Part shown: in pieces, positions 33,527 to 46,241 of the stretch
Layout of the letters: each line of letters begins with the position of its first letter
How positions within the stretch are numbered: position 1 is the first letter of the stretch
NCBI GenBank assembly: GCA_019802505.1
Contig: JAFMOC010000030.1
Span: forward strand, 1,109,501 to 1,173,500
Reading direction: 5' to 3'
Length of the DNA: 64,000 bases
Origin: Corydoras sp. C115
Lineage: Eukaryota > Chordata > Actinopteri > Siluriformes > Callichthyidae
Notes under the pieces: generated by a model
The model's input: the letters and a program-made list of their open reading frames with translations, nothing else
Databases searched by the model: none
What the model was told of the DNA's origin: nothing
Made by a program: the position numbers and the translations under genes

Positions 33527-33923
33527 GCATTTGCAATCCATCCATCCATTATCTTCTGCTTTATCCTCTACTAGGGTCGCGGGGGGGGTTCCCATGCCCA
33601 TCCAGGGGAGAACGTCTCGGGCGCTGGGCAGATACACCCAGGACAGTGTGCCAATCTATCACTGGGCATACACTCACTCAGTCATGCACACAAACACACT
33701 CTATATGGGGCAAGTTGGAGAATTCAATTGAACTTGATCCATGTTCCATTTCTGTGGGAGGAAACCCACGCGGACACAGGGAGAACATGGAAACTCCACC
33801 AAGATTAGGATTCGAACCAGGAATCCCTAGCGCTCCAAGATTAGGATTCGAACCGGGAATCCCTAGCGCTGAGAGGCAAATGTAGTAACCAATAAGCCAC
33901 TGTGCCACCCGCATTTGCAATCC
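33527..33923 (-). mobile_element. Full-length V-SINE with 13-bp target-site duplication and duplicated B-box segment
   Basis: GCATTTGCAATCC occurs at 33527-33539 and 33911-33923, a perfect target-site duplication bounding the element at about 33540-33910. In minus orientation it shows a head with A box TGGCTTATTGG, a B-box-containing segment, the core TTCTCCCTGTGTCCGCGTGG, the body with GCCCAGTGATAGATTGGCAC, and GGATAAAGCAGAAGATAATG with a (GGAT)n tail. A 36-bp unit is tandemly duplicated (33799-33834 and 33835-33870) with one mismatch. Each unit contains a perfect B box (GGTTCGAATCC on the minus strand), so the element has two pol III B boxes. Confidence 0.95.
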
Positions 33924-34368
33924 CCTATATATAAATATATTATTTTTTTTAAATGCTACAAAAAGTATTTTACTTTGACACAACTAACATTTTTGGAAAT
34001 GATAATGCGGATACCTACTTTCACCTGATTACATTTTAATGTAGTCATCATTTAGTCATGATGTAGCCTTTCATCATTTGTTATGTATTCTATCTTTAAG
34101 TAACCTGTTGCAAAGCTTTCGGCATAAACAGGCACATAGACCCTTATATATGTGAATGGCCATGTCTGTTAAATCTGTTACAAAGCTAAAACATTTGTGT
34201 GATGGCAGATTTTCATTTTAAACAGCCAATTTGAAATTAACACATGCCAATCCGGACATAACCTACAAATCTACTATCCTGGGGACTAAACCACCATGTG
34301 CTCATTGCTGTTTGCTGGACAAAAATATTGCGAAAAAGCAGGAACCTACAAAATCAAAGAGGTCATAT
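33924..34368. other. Unique AT-rich DNA, nothing recognised
   Basis: No feature recognised. Confidence 0.5.
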
Positions 34369-34423
34369 GTGTATCTGCCCAGCGCCTGAAATGTTCTGTC
34401 TGGATGGACATGGGAATCCCTTC
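34369..34423 (+). mobile_element. V-SINE 3'-body fragment
   Basis: TGTGTATCTGCCCAGCGCCT, then GAAATGTTCTGTCTGGATGG and ACATGGGAATCCC, match the distal body of the intact V-SINE at 12849-13176 read in the same sense. About 55 bases remain. Confidence 0.75.
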
Positions 34424-36309
34424 TGAGACTTTAATATTTACTCCAGTTTTACTCTAATGAAGTGGTCAAGATGGTGAGATGAGTGCATGATCAAGAAATA
34501 TTCAGTCTATGAGTAACAGAGGAAATGCAACACAACACATACAGATATACAAATCATTTCTGGCATTTTATCTTATCTTGCAGCATTAATAACCACACAG
34601 GGAAATGCTGCAAAAAGAAAATTAAGATGTTGAAACTAAAACAAAAACAAGGAGCCCAAAAAAAGCACTTTGAAAACAAGTAAATGTGCGTAGTTCCCTT
34701 AGAACATTTGTATTATTTAATATAAATTTTTCAATAATTTGACATTATGCCTTTAGGCATTTTTATCACATTAATAGTTCCAGTTTTCACTGCTGGTGAA
34801 AAAGTTCTGTTTTTTTTTTTTTTAGACCTGTTTCTGTTTTGTGCAGTGGAAAAATGCCCTAGGTGCTTGTTAAGCATCATACTTACACACTTTTATACTA
34901 TTTAGCCAGGAAATGAAAAAAAAGGATGTGGCCGCCATTTAGTCTGCTCAGGGTAGTTTCAAAATATTGACTGACTAATATAAAGGAAGATGTGTCAACA
35001 TTAACAAGACATGAAAGAAATGTAAACTTATAAAAACTCTAAATCTATCTTCATATATACTAAGATGTGTTTGATTTTATTAATAGACAGCCTGGTAAGG
35101 TTCTGTTAATCATAGTAACCCTTATTCTGTCAGTCTTGTTGTGTTGACTCTTAACAGTGATACTGAATTAACCAGGAACAGATTGTTACTCAATACAAGA
35201 CTTTAACACATTGCAGTTCCTTTGTTTATAGCTTGTATGTTTACTTGAAAATTAGTTAACCCTGTGTAATGTGTTGCTCATGTAGCTAATACATTACTTC
35301 ATGCTAGGTACAAAGTGTTGTAAAGCTATTGCAGAAAGCAGATGGATACAACTCTTTTGGTTACAAAACTCCTTTAACAATCCAGTCAGCTAAAGCTTTG
35401 TCAAAGCTAAAGAATTTTATACACATATATACTTGTGTGTGTCTTGAAATGAGAATCAGTGCCTTAAAATGAACCTAAGGTTTAAAGTTGCTTGGGTGTC
35501 ACTTTATGTTGGTTTCTATTTTCAGAAAAAGGGAATGTCAAGTTGAATCATACAAATAAACAAAGGCCAGCCAAGCAACAGCCACAACCCTTTTGAGTGT
35601 CCCATGGCTCAGTCACAGGTATAATAATAGGCATTTGTGCTAAATTTCAAGTGATCATGTGTTACTTTCTATAGCACATTATGTTCAGAGACTTACACTG
35701 CCCATACAGCAACACTTTGTCTTGTTTTAATAGTAGAAACAATAGAGCATCTAATGCATCTGAGCATCTCCCTTTTCTCAAAGCTTTAAATTGTGAACAG
35801 AGAATTTGTATTTTAAAAATGTCCTCGGAACCCATGTGAACTCGGGAATATCGGTAGCTTCTGGTAAAAAAGACTGTTAAAACAAATTTTCTGTATTCCT
35901 AAAAAAGTGTAAAAAGCTTGTGTTTTTCACTCTTATTATATTTTTAACTGCTAAAATTTAAATACATTGAGCGCTAAATCAAAATAATCAGATGATTATA
36001 TATCGCTTTTAATTGATTTTTAGTTGAAGTGTATGTAATATGTGTAAAAAAAATTAAATAAATGTAAACTGGACCCATGAAATGCAATTTCGTTTAAATT
36101 TTATGTACCACTTGTTATGTAAATGATAAATTCTCCTTGAATCCTTGAAAAAGTGAGTGGATGTGGAGGAGAAATTAACATTAACAATATGGAAACCCGT
36201 ATGCATTACAAAATCTGATAAATGCATTAGTGCTTTGTTAAATCAATTCCATTCCAGCTTTAGGGTTTTGTCTGGGTCTGGAGTTGTTTTTCCCATCTCT
36301 CTACATTAT
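34424..36309. other. AT-rich unique DNA, nothing recognised
   Basis: About 1.9 kb without recognised repeats, exons or RNA genes. Confidence 0.5.
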
Positions 36310-36929
36310 CAGCATTAAAGGGGACATATTACAGAAAATTCGCTTTGTCAGTGTTTGACCCCAAAGTATTAGATACAACTTTTTTTGGTAACCCTAAAAC
36401 TTTGTAAAAGACAGATGCTGTCTCCTTTTGAACATTTGGTACACATTTCTTACAGCTAGTCATATCACAGACGCGGTGCATCAGAATATTACTCCTCTCC
36501 ATTGAAATGGACTTCACTCATGGCTGGCGAACTGCTTACTGTAAGATGATAGCAGTATAGTTAAGCAGTTATCTAAGCACCTCTACATAATGAGTTCATA
36601 TATTTGCAAGAAAGCGCTTAAACACACTTTTTTAACTTCATGAAATATCTCAAGTATATTTGTGGATATTATACACATATTGTCCCATGTGTTTGTGGAA
36701 ATGTTACCACATTGTTGGCATGCAGACAAAAATGTAGAATGTTTTTGCTAACAATGCTAATTACCTCATCCTGTTGTTCTGTGCTGTGTATGTAAATACA
36801 TTGGCCCTTATTTTAGCAATTTTTAGCCTAGCTAACAATGTATTTACAATTGCACACCACACTTGATTTAGGACAGGTCAGTCTGTCTACTATCACAACA
36901 CTGGGAAAATGGCAAAAGGTATTCTCTTA
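36310..36929. repeat. Probable DNA-transposon-like repeat
   Basis: TTAAAGGGGACATATTACAG at 36315 resembles the opening of a repeat that is frequent in fish genomes ('AAAGGGGACATATTATG...'). The stretch to 36900 (GACTTCACTCATGGCTGGCG and onward) precedes the CCAAT-type repeat copy and may be part of the same composite element. Classification is tentative. Confidence 0.35.
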
Positions 36930-37060
36930 ATTATTCATGGGTGTGTTTTGGGTGTAACGTGCAATAAACCAAACAGCAGTCCTCTTGCTGTTTCAGCAGA
37001 TCACTTGCTGTTGCTGATCCCGAGCACAAAATACAATAAGTGTCGAAAAAAAGTTTTAAA
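36930..37060 (+). repeat. Dispersed repeat with CCAAT-like motif (copy 2)
   Basis: ATTCATGGGTGTGTTTTGGG then TGTAACGTGCAATAAACCAA and a decayed continuation parallel the copies at 5525 and 43880. The following 37075-37100 stretch holds a short (GAAT)n run. Confidence 0.45.
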
Positions 37061-38449
37061 AAGTAAAGATATGTGATGAATGAATGAATGAATGGAAATG
37101 GAATGAATAACAGAAACAGGTCATATGACATCAAATGCAAGGACAAAAAAAAACAATGAACACATAGAGGTTTAAAACAGACTTAAAATAATGAAAAACA
37201 AAAAAAATGTGGGGGTGCCCTGCCACTCATTACACACGCCTTGAACAGGGTGTAAGCTGTGGCCTCTGGGCTGTAAAGCTACTTTAAGCCACTGTAATCT
37301 TTTATTTAATTTCAAAAATAACAAACATAGATTCAAGTTTAACATTTTACTGGAATGTGTGTAACTCTGGTATATGTGCTGAAATAAGTATAAAACACGT
37401 CTGTTTCACTAAAAAACTTAATCTGATATAAATAGTTTAATGGTTACTCCACAGTGGGTTATTAGAATGGTGGTGTAAAGTGAGATGCTTTGATGTTTAA
37501 ACAGCTCCCCTGGTGATGAGGGAGATAAAAGAATGGCTTCCTGTGACACATCAGACATGATGGAGCTTGGGATACTCTATGAATGGAAACAGTATTAACT
37601 AATCCTTCATCCTACTAATCAGACAACGCTCTCTCAACCTATACATGCACATTACATGTTAATAATTGGATGGAAAGCAGTTCATATATTTTAATAAATT
37701 CACTGCTCTATAATGTCTGACTTGCACATATTGTCTTCATTATTATCATACTCGCAGCACCAGAGAGAGTCTCTTGTTTTACCTAAAAATCTCCTTTTTG
37801 TTTATCTATTCCTCTCAAGCCTCATTCTTCCAAATTTAACTTTTTCACCCTAATTTTTCACCCAAACTTAGCAAAGTCCACTTCACTGGAACATGCTCCA
37901 TTTTTATAAAACCACAACTTGGGGAAAATCCTTTTTTTTATGAGCCGAGTGCAGACTTGACTCCTTTCTGGTGAAACAAGGACATCCCTTCTCTTACTTT
38001 CGTCTGGCTTGCATCTGAGGAATGAATGTAAGCCAAGGGTCTAACAGTGAATAGTGACTTCAAAGCAATAAGCCGAGTGTCTTTGTGACTCCACAATAAA
38101 TCAAATAAACTAGTTTTGGACAGAAGACTAAGGTAGGCTGAAGCAGAGGCAATAAAAACAAGTGCAAGAAAGAAAACCTTAGATAGAAAAGTGTGTGTGT
38201 GTATGTATGTATTCAATATAAAATTTCTCGTTAGACATGCCACATGAAGGTTATAGCTAAATCAGTTATATCAGTACATTTTAGGTTTTCCTCAAAACTT
38301 TTTTAAAAGCACGCCTTTGCTGTAACTGCATTAGTTGACGCACTGTAAACAATTTCAGCAACACAAATGTCGATGTCATCAAAAAAGAAACCTTTTGACA
38401 TACAAGTTCCTATTTAGTGAGAATGAAAGAGGAGGCCACCAACGAGCAT
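37061..38449. other. Unique AT-rich DNA
   Basis: No gene recognised. The 101-codon minus-strand frame at 37938-38243 has no family resemblance and contains a His-Thr run from a small (TG)n tract. Confidence 0.45.
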
Positions 38450-38900
38450 TGCTTCAATTTACATCAGATAAGCGCAGGGGAGAGTGAAGTGAGATTCCCG
38501 CTGAGCAAGCTGGAGTATGCCAGCTATTTGTCCTCTTCGAGAATGCAGAGGAATGTGGGAGAGACAAATTTCTGCAGATAACAAAGCCAAAATCTCATTT
38601 CTGAGGCCACTCTAATCCTTTAGCCTTACTGACCTTCAAGAACGCGTATCAACAATGGGTTACAACAGCCACACACAAGTGTCTTTCACTCAAAAATATG
38701 TTCCTGTTACAGACTACATGATACGGAATGTCATTTTCACATTTGTGGTATCACTTGCATTACACAGTCATGATAGGCAGAGCAGTAGAGAGCAGATCTG
38801 GCTTTAAAAATCTTGGAAGGTCGCATACGGATTGCAAAAGCCGCTGGAACGAAGCCCCAGTAAATCTCAGTGGCGCCCTCACTCCACCCCCCAACTCTGT
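38450..38900. promoter_or_regulatory. Candidate conserved non-coding element
   Basis: A repeat-free block with balanced composition: AGATAAGCGCAGGGGAGAGT (includes an AGATAAG GATA site), GCTGGAGTATGCCAGCTATT, CTTCAAGAACGCGTATCAAC, and GATTGCAAAAGCCGCTGGAA near 38840. No convincing coding frame. The block may comprise two adjacent elements. Confidence 0.3.
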
Positions 38901-41900
38901 TTGCATCCTACAGTTCTTTTCACACATGCATCCAACAGTTTTATAACTGAGACGCCAACTTAGTCAGCATTGCAACTCAATGGGTGGTTGGTCATATCTT
39001 TGCCTCTCCCCTTCTCCAGAGAGTCCCTAAACAAACAAGACTTCATCCAAGTAAGATATATAACCCCTGTTTTCTTCAGTTCAGCCAGAGCAGGGGCTTT
39101 CTAGACATTTTGTTTCTGCAATGACTAATGCTTAACATTAAAATATGTAATTGCCCCAATTCCTCAGTTTTAAGAAATAAGTCAACAATTCTCAAACCTA
39201 GCCTCTAGTTTCTTTTACCATTACCATTGTCAGAACTTTTCCTGGTAAACAATAAAAAAACATGCAGCCTTAAAACAAATGCTAAACCTTAGAAACTCAG
39301 AAAAGCTTTCTGTGTCCAAAGTGATGTCTGGAATGAGAATCCTGTTTCCTTGTTGTAATATGAACTTTGGTTGACATGCTGATTTTGGGTAAGGAGATGG
39401 CGAGATGTAGGGAGTATATGTAGGTCCTCTATGGCTGGTGATGCTTCCTGTTGAAATATACCACAGCCCTGTGAAAAGATGCAATTAACAGCTTCACATG
39501 TGTCATAGTAGGTATTTGCTAGTTCACAACCCAGTGTGGGAGGCACAGTGGGGTGTGCATGGGGGTTGGGGCAAACAAATTAAAGTAAAACTTCTAGATT
39601 GTTTTAATAGTTCTGGGGTAAAACTTTTTACTAGGAACCACAATTATTATAATAAAAGCCTGTACTTAGTTTGAACAATGAAACCAGAAACTGCAAAACT
39701 GTTATACAGTGTAAACAGACATGTTAAACATGGATGACCGCACATATATAGCTTTAAAAGAACCAGTGTCTTTTTTATTTTTTAGGGAAACAAAAAGTGA
39801 AGGAAATGTTGACTAGTCATGTGCCAGTTCACCGAAATACCTAATGTACACATCATAACTTTTCCAAAGGTTCTGATTAAAAAAATTTGCTCTGTCAGTT
39901 GTCAGACAACTGTGATTCATGGTGTTTTGTAAGTGCTTAAAAGGGCCTACTAGTGGCAGTCTGCCATGGCAGTACCCAGTTCCACAAGTTTTTGGATAAT
40001 AGCCTAGTTCCTTACCTACCAAGCGACTATGGTCTCTTCAATCATGTCAAATAAACAAACAATGAAGCTGTTTAAAGGGGGACGGATTACAATAAAAAAA
40101 AAAAAAAAAAGTCTATAGAGACTTCATGATGATCGAAAACCCTGAAGCAGTTCTTTTACAAATTCTCAACGTCTGTGGGCAGTGAAAAATATTAAGTCAG
40201 CAGGGAAAATGAGTTGTTGAATACCTACATTTAGAAAAACAGGGTAAGCTTTCCAGATGTGAGTTTACACAGCATCATGAATGAATTCATTACAGATGTA
40301 GCAGAAAGTGGCCCAAACCCCCCATCTCTAGCATTTATGCTAGGCATCAATTACAGGACATCTTTTAATAATCCTAATGGAGTGTAATTAAGAAAAGAGG
40401 ACTGTGTATATGCTAACGGCCAAAACAAATAACAACAGATAAAACTGCTAGCTAAGATAAATAGATAGAGGTATTATTGCAGACATGGTCTTTCTTCATT
40501 TAAAGTATATACATATAGTACATACTCCTTAACCTAATAAACACATCCATTAAATAGATTCTAAAAAATGTACTATAGGACAACATAGACAGTGCTGATT
40601 TATCAATGTTATTAATGATAGTTATCAATGATTTTGTTCTTCCCTCATGCCAAAAGCATGTGTCAGGATTAAATTGCCTAACTTTATGTGGCTAATTGTG
40701 AATGGGATGATTCAGAAAGCATAATGAATCACTTTGATGCATGAATTGGCCACAATAGCATCCTGACTTTGAAACGTCTTTTGTAAAGTCTTCTCCAGCA
40801 CTTCCATAACAGAGTGGTTTTCATTCTCTCCTCATATGTGGCCAAACACAAACGCAATAAAGTCAACAACAACAAAGGTCCAGCCTGCTTGGTTAACTTT
40901 TGTTTTACTCATGTTTTCTTTCAGATCTCAGTAAAATGTTAAAAGAATGTGCATGTTTTCCTTAGAAGTCTGATTCACAGATTTTATTAGTAAGTTTATT
41001 TTTAACACAATCTCCCATATTTTATTTTGCAGTTATAGTGTACTACTATTTTGTACTTATAGTGTACTAGATTTTTTTTTTTTTGGCAGAATGCTGTATT
41101 TTTAAAAGCAGCAAGCTTCAGCACTGCGCTCTTGGTGTATTGTGTATGTACATAATGTTCACTTACAGGCCACTGTGCAGATGCATGTTTCTTTGCTCAT
41201 TGTTTTTTTTTTTTTTGTTTTTCAATTAATGTGCAAATGCTCTTTGTTATAACTGCAATCTGTTTCTGCGATGATGTCCTTTTCCAGGAACTCCAAGTCT
41301 ATTTTAGTACGATAATGCCAGACATCATTTTGCATAAGATACGGCACTGTGGCTTTGTAGACAAAGAGTGTGTGTGTCTGACTGGCCTGCTTGCAATCCA
41401 GATTTGCCTCATATTTAAAATTTATGGCATATCATTAAAGCTTTGATTCTTCATGACCTGACTCTCCAAATCAATCACTCATAAATCTCCCAGCCCTAAC
41501 CTTAGTTTTACATTTGGCATGCAGCTAAAATTATCTGAACAGGTCAGTGCAGAATTATTCTTTAGAAAATCAATAAGATGAAATCATTTTTGACTCAACA
41601 CAAACAAATAAAAACATAAGCACTTATCTTTTTATCTGTTTCAACCTTTTGTACTTCCTTAACTTTTCAGCAGAAGTGGTGAAGAGGTGCTTAACTATTT
41701 TCACTATACATGCTAAGGTCAGGAACTTTACAAATGCTGTGAAAGAGACACATAAACCTTTATATATTTGCATAATTAATTTTCCCATGCAGTTTTGCTG
41801 GATCATGTAAAGCTCTGAAACATATGGCTGTTAAGAGATAGTAAAGAGTTCATGTCCTTATAGAGAGTGCTTTTACTCACAAGGGAATATCAACGCTGGG

Positions 41901-42758
41901 TCAAGAAGTGGATTGCTTAGTGCTTTCACTTTACTGTGATCAGTGACTGCTAGCATTTAAGAAGACAAAAATGGGGTGTGTTTCAAATGCCAGAATTGGT
42001 TTAGCACATACGGAGACTTTGTGAAATACTCTGGTATGTCTGAGCGATAGAATTCCAACTGTGTTTCATGTCATCTGGGACCCTGAAATCTTGGGGAATG
42101 CAAATGACCACATTTTACTGGGCAAAATAATACCATAGTCATTGTGATTCTTTCAAAAGTATCATTTACTTATACTTAATATATAGTAAATACTCTAGTC
42201 AAGTCATATCATCGGCAAGATTTATTCAACCAGGTCATACTGTGATTAAGGATATAAGGATATCAAGTGTTCTGTTATACTTGTAGAAGCTGTTAAAATT
42301 AAAGGACTGAGCTGAATGCTAGTGACTTTGTAAACACAATACTTGTGGTAAGTGTTGTTGATTGAGCGAAAGTGATCTTAAAAACAAATAGTCAATTTCC
42401 CAGCATGCTGATGGGTTTTGTGGTGTACATTCATTAAATTTCTATACCAGAAAGCCTCTTAGGCTGCTCACCATATTCACTATAGAGGAAATAATCGGAA
42501 TGAGAATAAGTGGCATTTACCCAGGGAGTTAGTATTGTTGATGGATTAATTGTTTTTGATGATAATCACAGGCCCTACAATCTTATACACAAACTAATGC
42601 ACCTCACATGTTTGATGTTATTGTACAATTCTTTTGATTTGAAATTATACTGTATATCTAATGTATGTAACTTATGTCATTTAGGGTTAGAGTGTGATAA
42701 ATAGTATAAATGTAATTGCAAAAGCAGAAGAGTAATGCGATAAGGTTAATATTTGCTC
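38901..42758. other. Unique AT-rich DNA
   Basis: About 3.9 kb without recognised exons or repeat families. A poly(A) run is at about 40095-40110 and T runs at about 41070 and 41203. The stretch 40640-40780 (GGATTAAATTGCCTAACTTT, TGGCTAATTGTGAATGGGAT) has several TAAT-type cores and could be a small conserved element. Confidence 0.45.
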
Positions 42759-43034
42759 ATTATCTTCCACTGAATCCTACAGGCTCATGGGGGGGCGGGT
42801 TCCTCAAACGCATCCAATGGTGAATTTTTCAGGCTCTGGGCCAATACACACAGGTCAGGGTGCTGATCTATCACTGGGCACACTTACTCACACAAACACA
42901 CTATATAGGGCCAATTTGGAGCAGCCAATTTACGTTGAAGCTATGATTTGGGACAGTGGGAGAAAAACTGATAAAACCCATGTGGACATGGGGAGAACAT
43001 GGAAATTCAACCCAGATTAGGATTTGAACCTAAT
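42759..43034 (-). mobile_element. V-SINE truncated at its 5' head
   Basis: In minus orientation the copy begins TTAGGTTCAAATCCTAATCT (B-box GGTTCAAATCC at about 43020-43030) and continues with core TTTCCATGTTCTCCCCATGT, TCAGTTTTTCTCCCACTGTC and the body to GATTCAGTGGAAGATAATG. The A-box half of the head is gone, consistent with 5' truncation during reverse transcription or later loss. Confidence 0.85.
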
Positions 43035-43330
43035 AAAGAGTTCTGAAAGTTGAATGTGTATATTTATTAAAGCATAAGTTTATTGATTGATCCACTCTAA
43101 GGTGCTGATATGCAGTTGCAACCATTTTAGCCCCATCATGAAATGACTGGTAAAAGAACATTACATGCACATTCACGTACACTGGTCATGCTTGTACTGC
43201 CTTGAACAGAAAGCAAATTGTCTACTCTGGAGTTTGATGCTTAGCTACAAATACACTACTAAAGAGAAACAAATCAGTAAAGGATAAATGAAAGAAAATG
43301 AAACATAACACTGTGAACATTAGAATATTC

Positions 43331-43358
<28 letters not shown>
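43331..43358. repeat. Poly(T) run (about 28 T)
   Basis: An uninterrupted T homopolymer. It could be the A-tail of a minus-strand retroposed copy, but the flanks are not recognisable. Confidence 0.9.
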
Positions 43359-43361
<3 letters not shown>

Positions 43362-43810
43362 CTTTCGCTCATCTTTTGGTTTCCGAAAGACCCAGTTGGT
43401 GCAATATTGTAGTTATGGATGACTAAATTTGTGTCACTGATGTACAAGTAATGACTTAAAGTATTTTCTTAAACAGAGGAGTATTTAACTTTTTGAAAGT
43501 ACTTCACCAAGAATAAAAAAAGAAATAAATCCCATCTTCTCAGTAGGAAAGCATCTGGAACCGTAATAGCTTTTTGCTGCCACTCATTCAGCTGGATAAC
43601 AAAAAACGCCTGGGTTTTTGCAGATGTTTACAGTCCAACATATATTACATGTTACATTAATGAAATTAATATTCCATTATTAATGTGTTCTAGGTGGCTG
43701 ATTTAGGGAAAGGTTTTTCCTAAGGAAATTTTTATTTACTATGAAATTTAACATACTGCATAGGTTTATATACTCTTATATACTTTACATCTACTAAAAA
43801 GCAGCTCATG

Positions 43811-44035
43811 TTTTTTTTTTTTTTTTTTTTTTTTTGTGACTTTTAGCAAACTGTCAGCTATGTGCACCGCACAGCTCGTCAGTGTGCCTTTGCTATCATG
43901 ATGACAAAATTTAGGTGTGTGTTTGGGAGTCACATGCAATAAACCAATCAGTGTATCACTTGCCATTTCTTTTAAAGAGCCTCGTACAATCTGACTTTCG
44001 CAGATTTATATTTAAATGGTGCAGTGGGGCCAATC
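43811..44035 (+). repeat. Poly(T) run and dispersed CCAAT-motif repeat (copy 3)
   Basis: A 25-T run (43811-43835) is followed by the third copy of the family also at 5525 and 36930: ATCATGATGACAAAATTTAG, GTCACATGCAATAAACCAAT, CACTTGCCATTTCTTTTAAA and TTTAAATGGTGCAGTG. Copies 1 and 3 share the same order over about 150 bases. Confidence 0.5.
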
Positions 44036-45017
44036 AGAAGTAAATGAACTGGTTTGGGTCACCAGTTCTAGAACAATTATTTTAAATATTTATTTCTTCA
44101 CATGCTTCACATGCTATGAATTGCAGCATGTACAGATTGTCCTTTGTATAACGCGGACCTGCATACACACTTAATTTGAGAAGTCCAGGTGTTTAGAACC
44201 TCCAGTTGTGGCGAAGTGAATATCAGTCACCACCCTTATATGACCTCTAAAATGTCTATTAAGTTCTAAAGGTTTAATATAATGTTTTAATTCAAAGTTG
44301 TGAACACGTAGGCAAAATAGAATGGATAGAAATAACATTATATAAGTTAGATGAATGACAAAACATCAGTCAAGAGACAGTTATAATAAATAGGATGATA
44401 TGCCTATTGCCAGTCCTTGTGGTAAATGAAGCTGGGTGTTTTGTGGTGGGGGTTGGACAAAAAAAAAAGTAATTGGTTCCTCATGTCAAGCTGCAGTCAA
44501 CTCCAAATAATAAGGTCTTTTTTTCCTTTTAAATAACGGCTTTCCCATTCACACTGGTGAAGGGTTAAACAGCAAGATTACATTTTGATCAGTGGCTCAG
44601 ATTCTTTGGTTTCACTTCGCACCCTTGTTAAAATGCATTCCCTCAAATGAGCTACACATAAAAATAATTTGTCAAAACAAAGTGCCATAGCACTTATTTT
44701 CAAAAGTGCCTATGTTCCTTTTTTCCTATAAAAAGAAGTTGTTCTAAATTTTGTATAACTGTGACTGCTTTTCTGTTTTCACTATCTGATAGATGTGAAC
44801 TATTTGGCCACGTACTTTAGGCCTACTAAGTGACTTTCCATATGTAGGAGAGACGGAGACAGAGGGAAGTTCAGGACAAGGCAAGAGCTGATTAGTCTCA
44901 GACAAGCTGTAGATTTCACGCAGAGACCAGTAGCAGTGAAAATACAGAATAAGCCACCTTAACATTGCATAGTTGTGCTACACAGCACCTGTCTCCAAAA
45001 TTTAAAGGTTCAAGGAT
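44036..45017. other. Unique AT-rich DNA, nothing recognised
   Basis: No exon or repeat family recognised. Confidence 0.5.
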
Positions 45018-45230
45018 TTTATTTGGCACATGTGCTTTTGTAGTTGGTATAAAGTATAGTCTAATGTAAAGTGGCTGTTTAGAGAACTGTGCAAGAGGTA
45101 GGAGTGGTGAGCATAGAAGATAGTAATAAGTTTTAAAGAATTGAATATATATATATACAAATACAAAAAGTGGTTACAAAAATAGGGCAAATTAGGTTTC
45201 TATAACATATAACAAGGTTTCTATAATATA

Positions 45231-45270
<40 letters not shown>

Positions 45271-45412
45271 AAACCTATTTTGCCCTCTTTTTGTAACCAC
45301 TTGTACACATCTATTTTTATTGTTATTTGTACTTTTTATCTTATGACCATCACTGCATTTTTACCCATTTTATATAACGCTTATTATTAACACATGTGCC
45401 AAATATAGGTAT
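45018..45412. mobile_element. Long inverted-repeat element with (TA)n centre, MITE-like
   Basis: The outer arms ATTTGGCACATGTG (45021-45034) and CACATGTGCCAAAT (45391-45404) are exact reverse complements. The inner arms at 45168-45205 and 45265-45302 are complementary over 36 of 38 positions, including AAGTGGTTACAAAAA and AGGTTTCTATAA. Between them is a (TA)n core. The region between outer and inner arms is only loosely similar. The layout suggests either a fold-back transposon (MITE) or two copies of one repeat inserted head to head. No clear target-site duplication flanks it. Confidence 0.7.
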
Positions 45413-45413
45413 A

Positions 45414-45444
<31 letters not shown>

Positions 45445-45460
45445 TATATATATATAGGTT
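45413..45460. repeat. (AT)n microsatellite
   Basis: ATATAT dinucleotide repeats with two interruptions, directly right of the inverted-repeat element. Confidence 0.95.
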
Positions 45461-46241
45461 TTACTATAAGTTTCATTAGCTCTTAGACAAAAACGTGAAA
45501 CTTTCGTGTTTCTAGGTACTGGAGGTATTGATCTTTAAACTACATTATTATTACATGCAATATGGTAAAGGCCTTCGTTAATATTCAGTGTTAAAAAAAG
45601 TGTGTATGGCTTCTCATTAGTATTCAGTGTTGAGATCTATTTGTGTTGGACCTGTGAGAATCACTTTGCAAATTTTTATTTTTTTTTTTTTTCTCCAAAA
45701 GCAGCTTATAAGGTTAGAGAACAATACAAGTGTAGTTGTTACTTTAGGGAGCAGTAAGCTGAACTGCAGAGCTACTTGCTTGTCTCCCTCAAGAAACCAC
45801 AGCCATTTTTTTTAACACACACACACATATATACTTGTTTGAAGTGTTGTTACTTTACATAAAATAACTTATTCAAACCATAAATACTATAATACTAACG
45901 TTAACCATAATACAATTTTAACCATGACATTACAACACATTTTTGCTTTAAACTTAAACAATTTACAATGAGGGGACCAGTATTTGACCCCCACAAATAT
46001 GTGAAGTTTCCACAATATGATGTATAAATAAATATACCTGGTACACACACACGGGAACTGTGTTATTAAATGCATTACTTAGATCTTACAATTGATTTGT
46101 GTTTCATGATTTACATGAAACAGCTCTTCAGACACCTGTTAGGATGCAAACCTGAGTCTTTAAGGTCTAACATGGATGTATAATTTAACATTAATATGGT
46201 CTGTAAATGTTCTAATTTTATAGAAATATAGTCAGGCCTAG

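Noticed and set aside
33799..33870. CRISPR-like direct repeat
   Set aside because: Only two abutting units without spacers, within a eukaryotic SINE.
33531..33983. Three frames of 66-101 codons
   Set aside because: All lie across the V-SINE and its 36-bp duplication.
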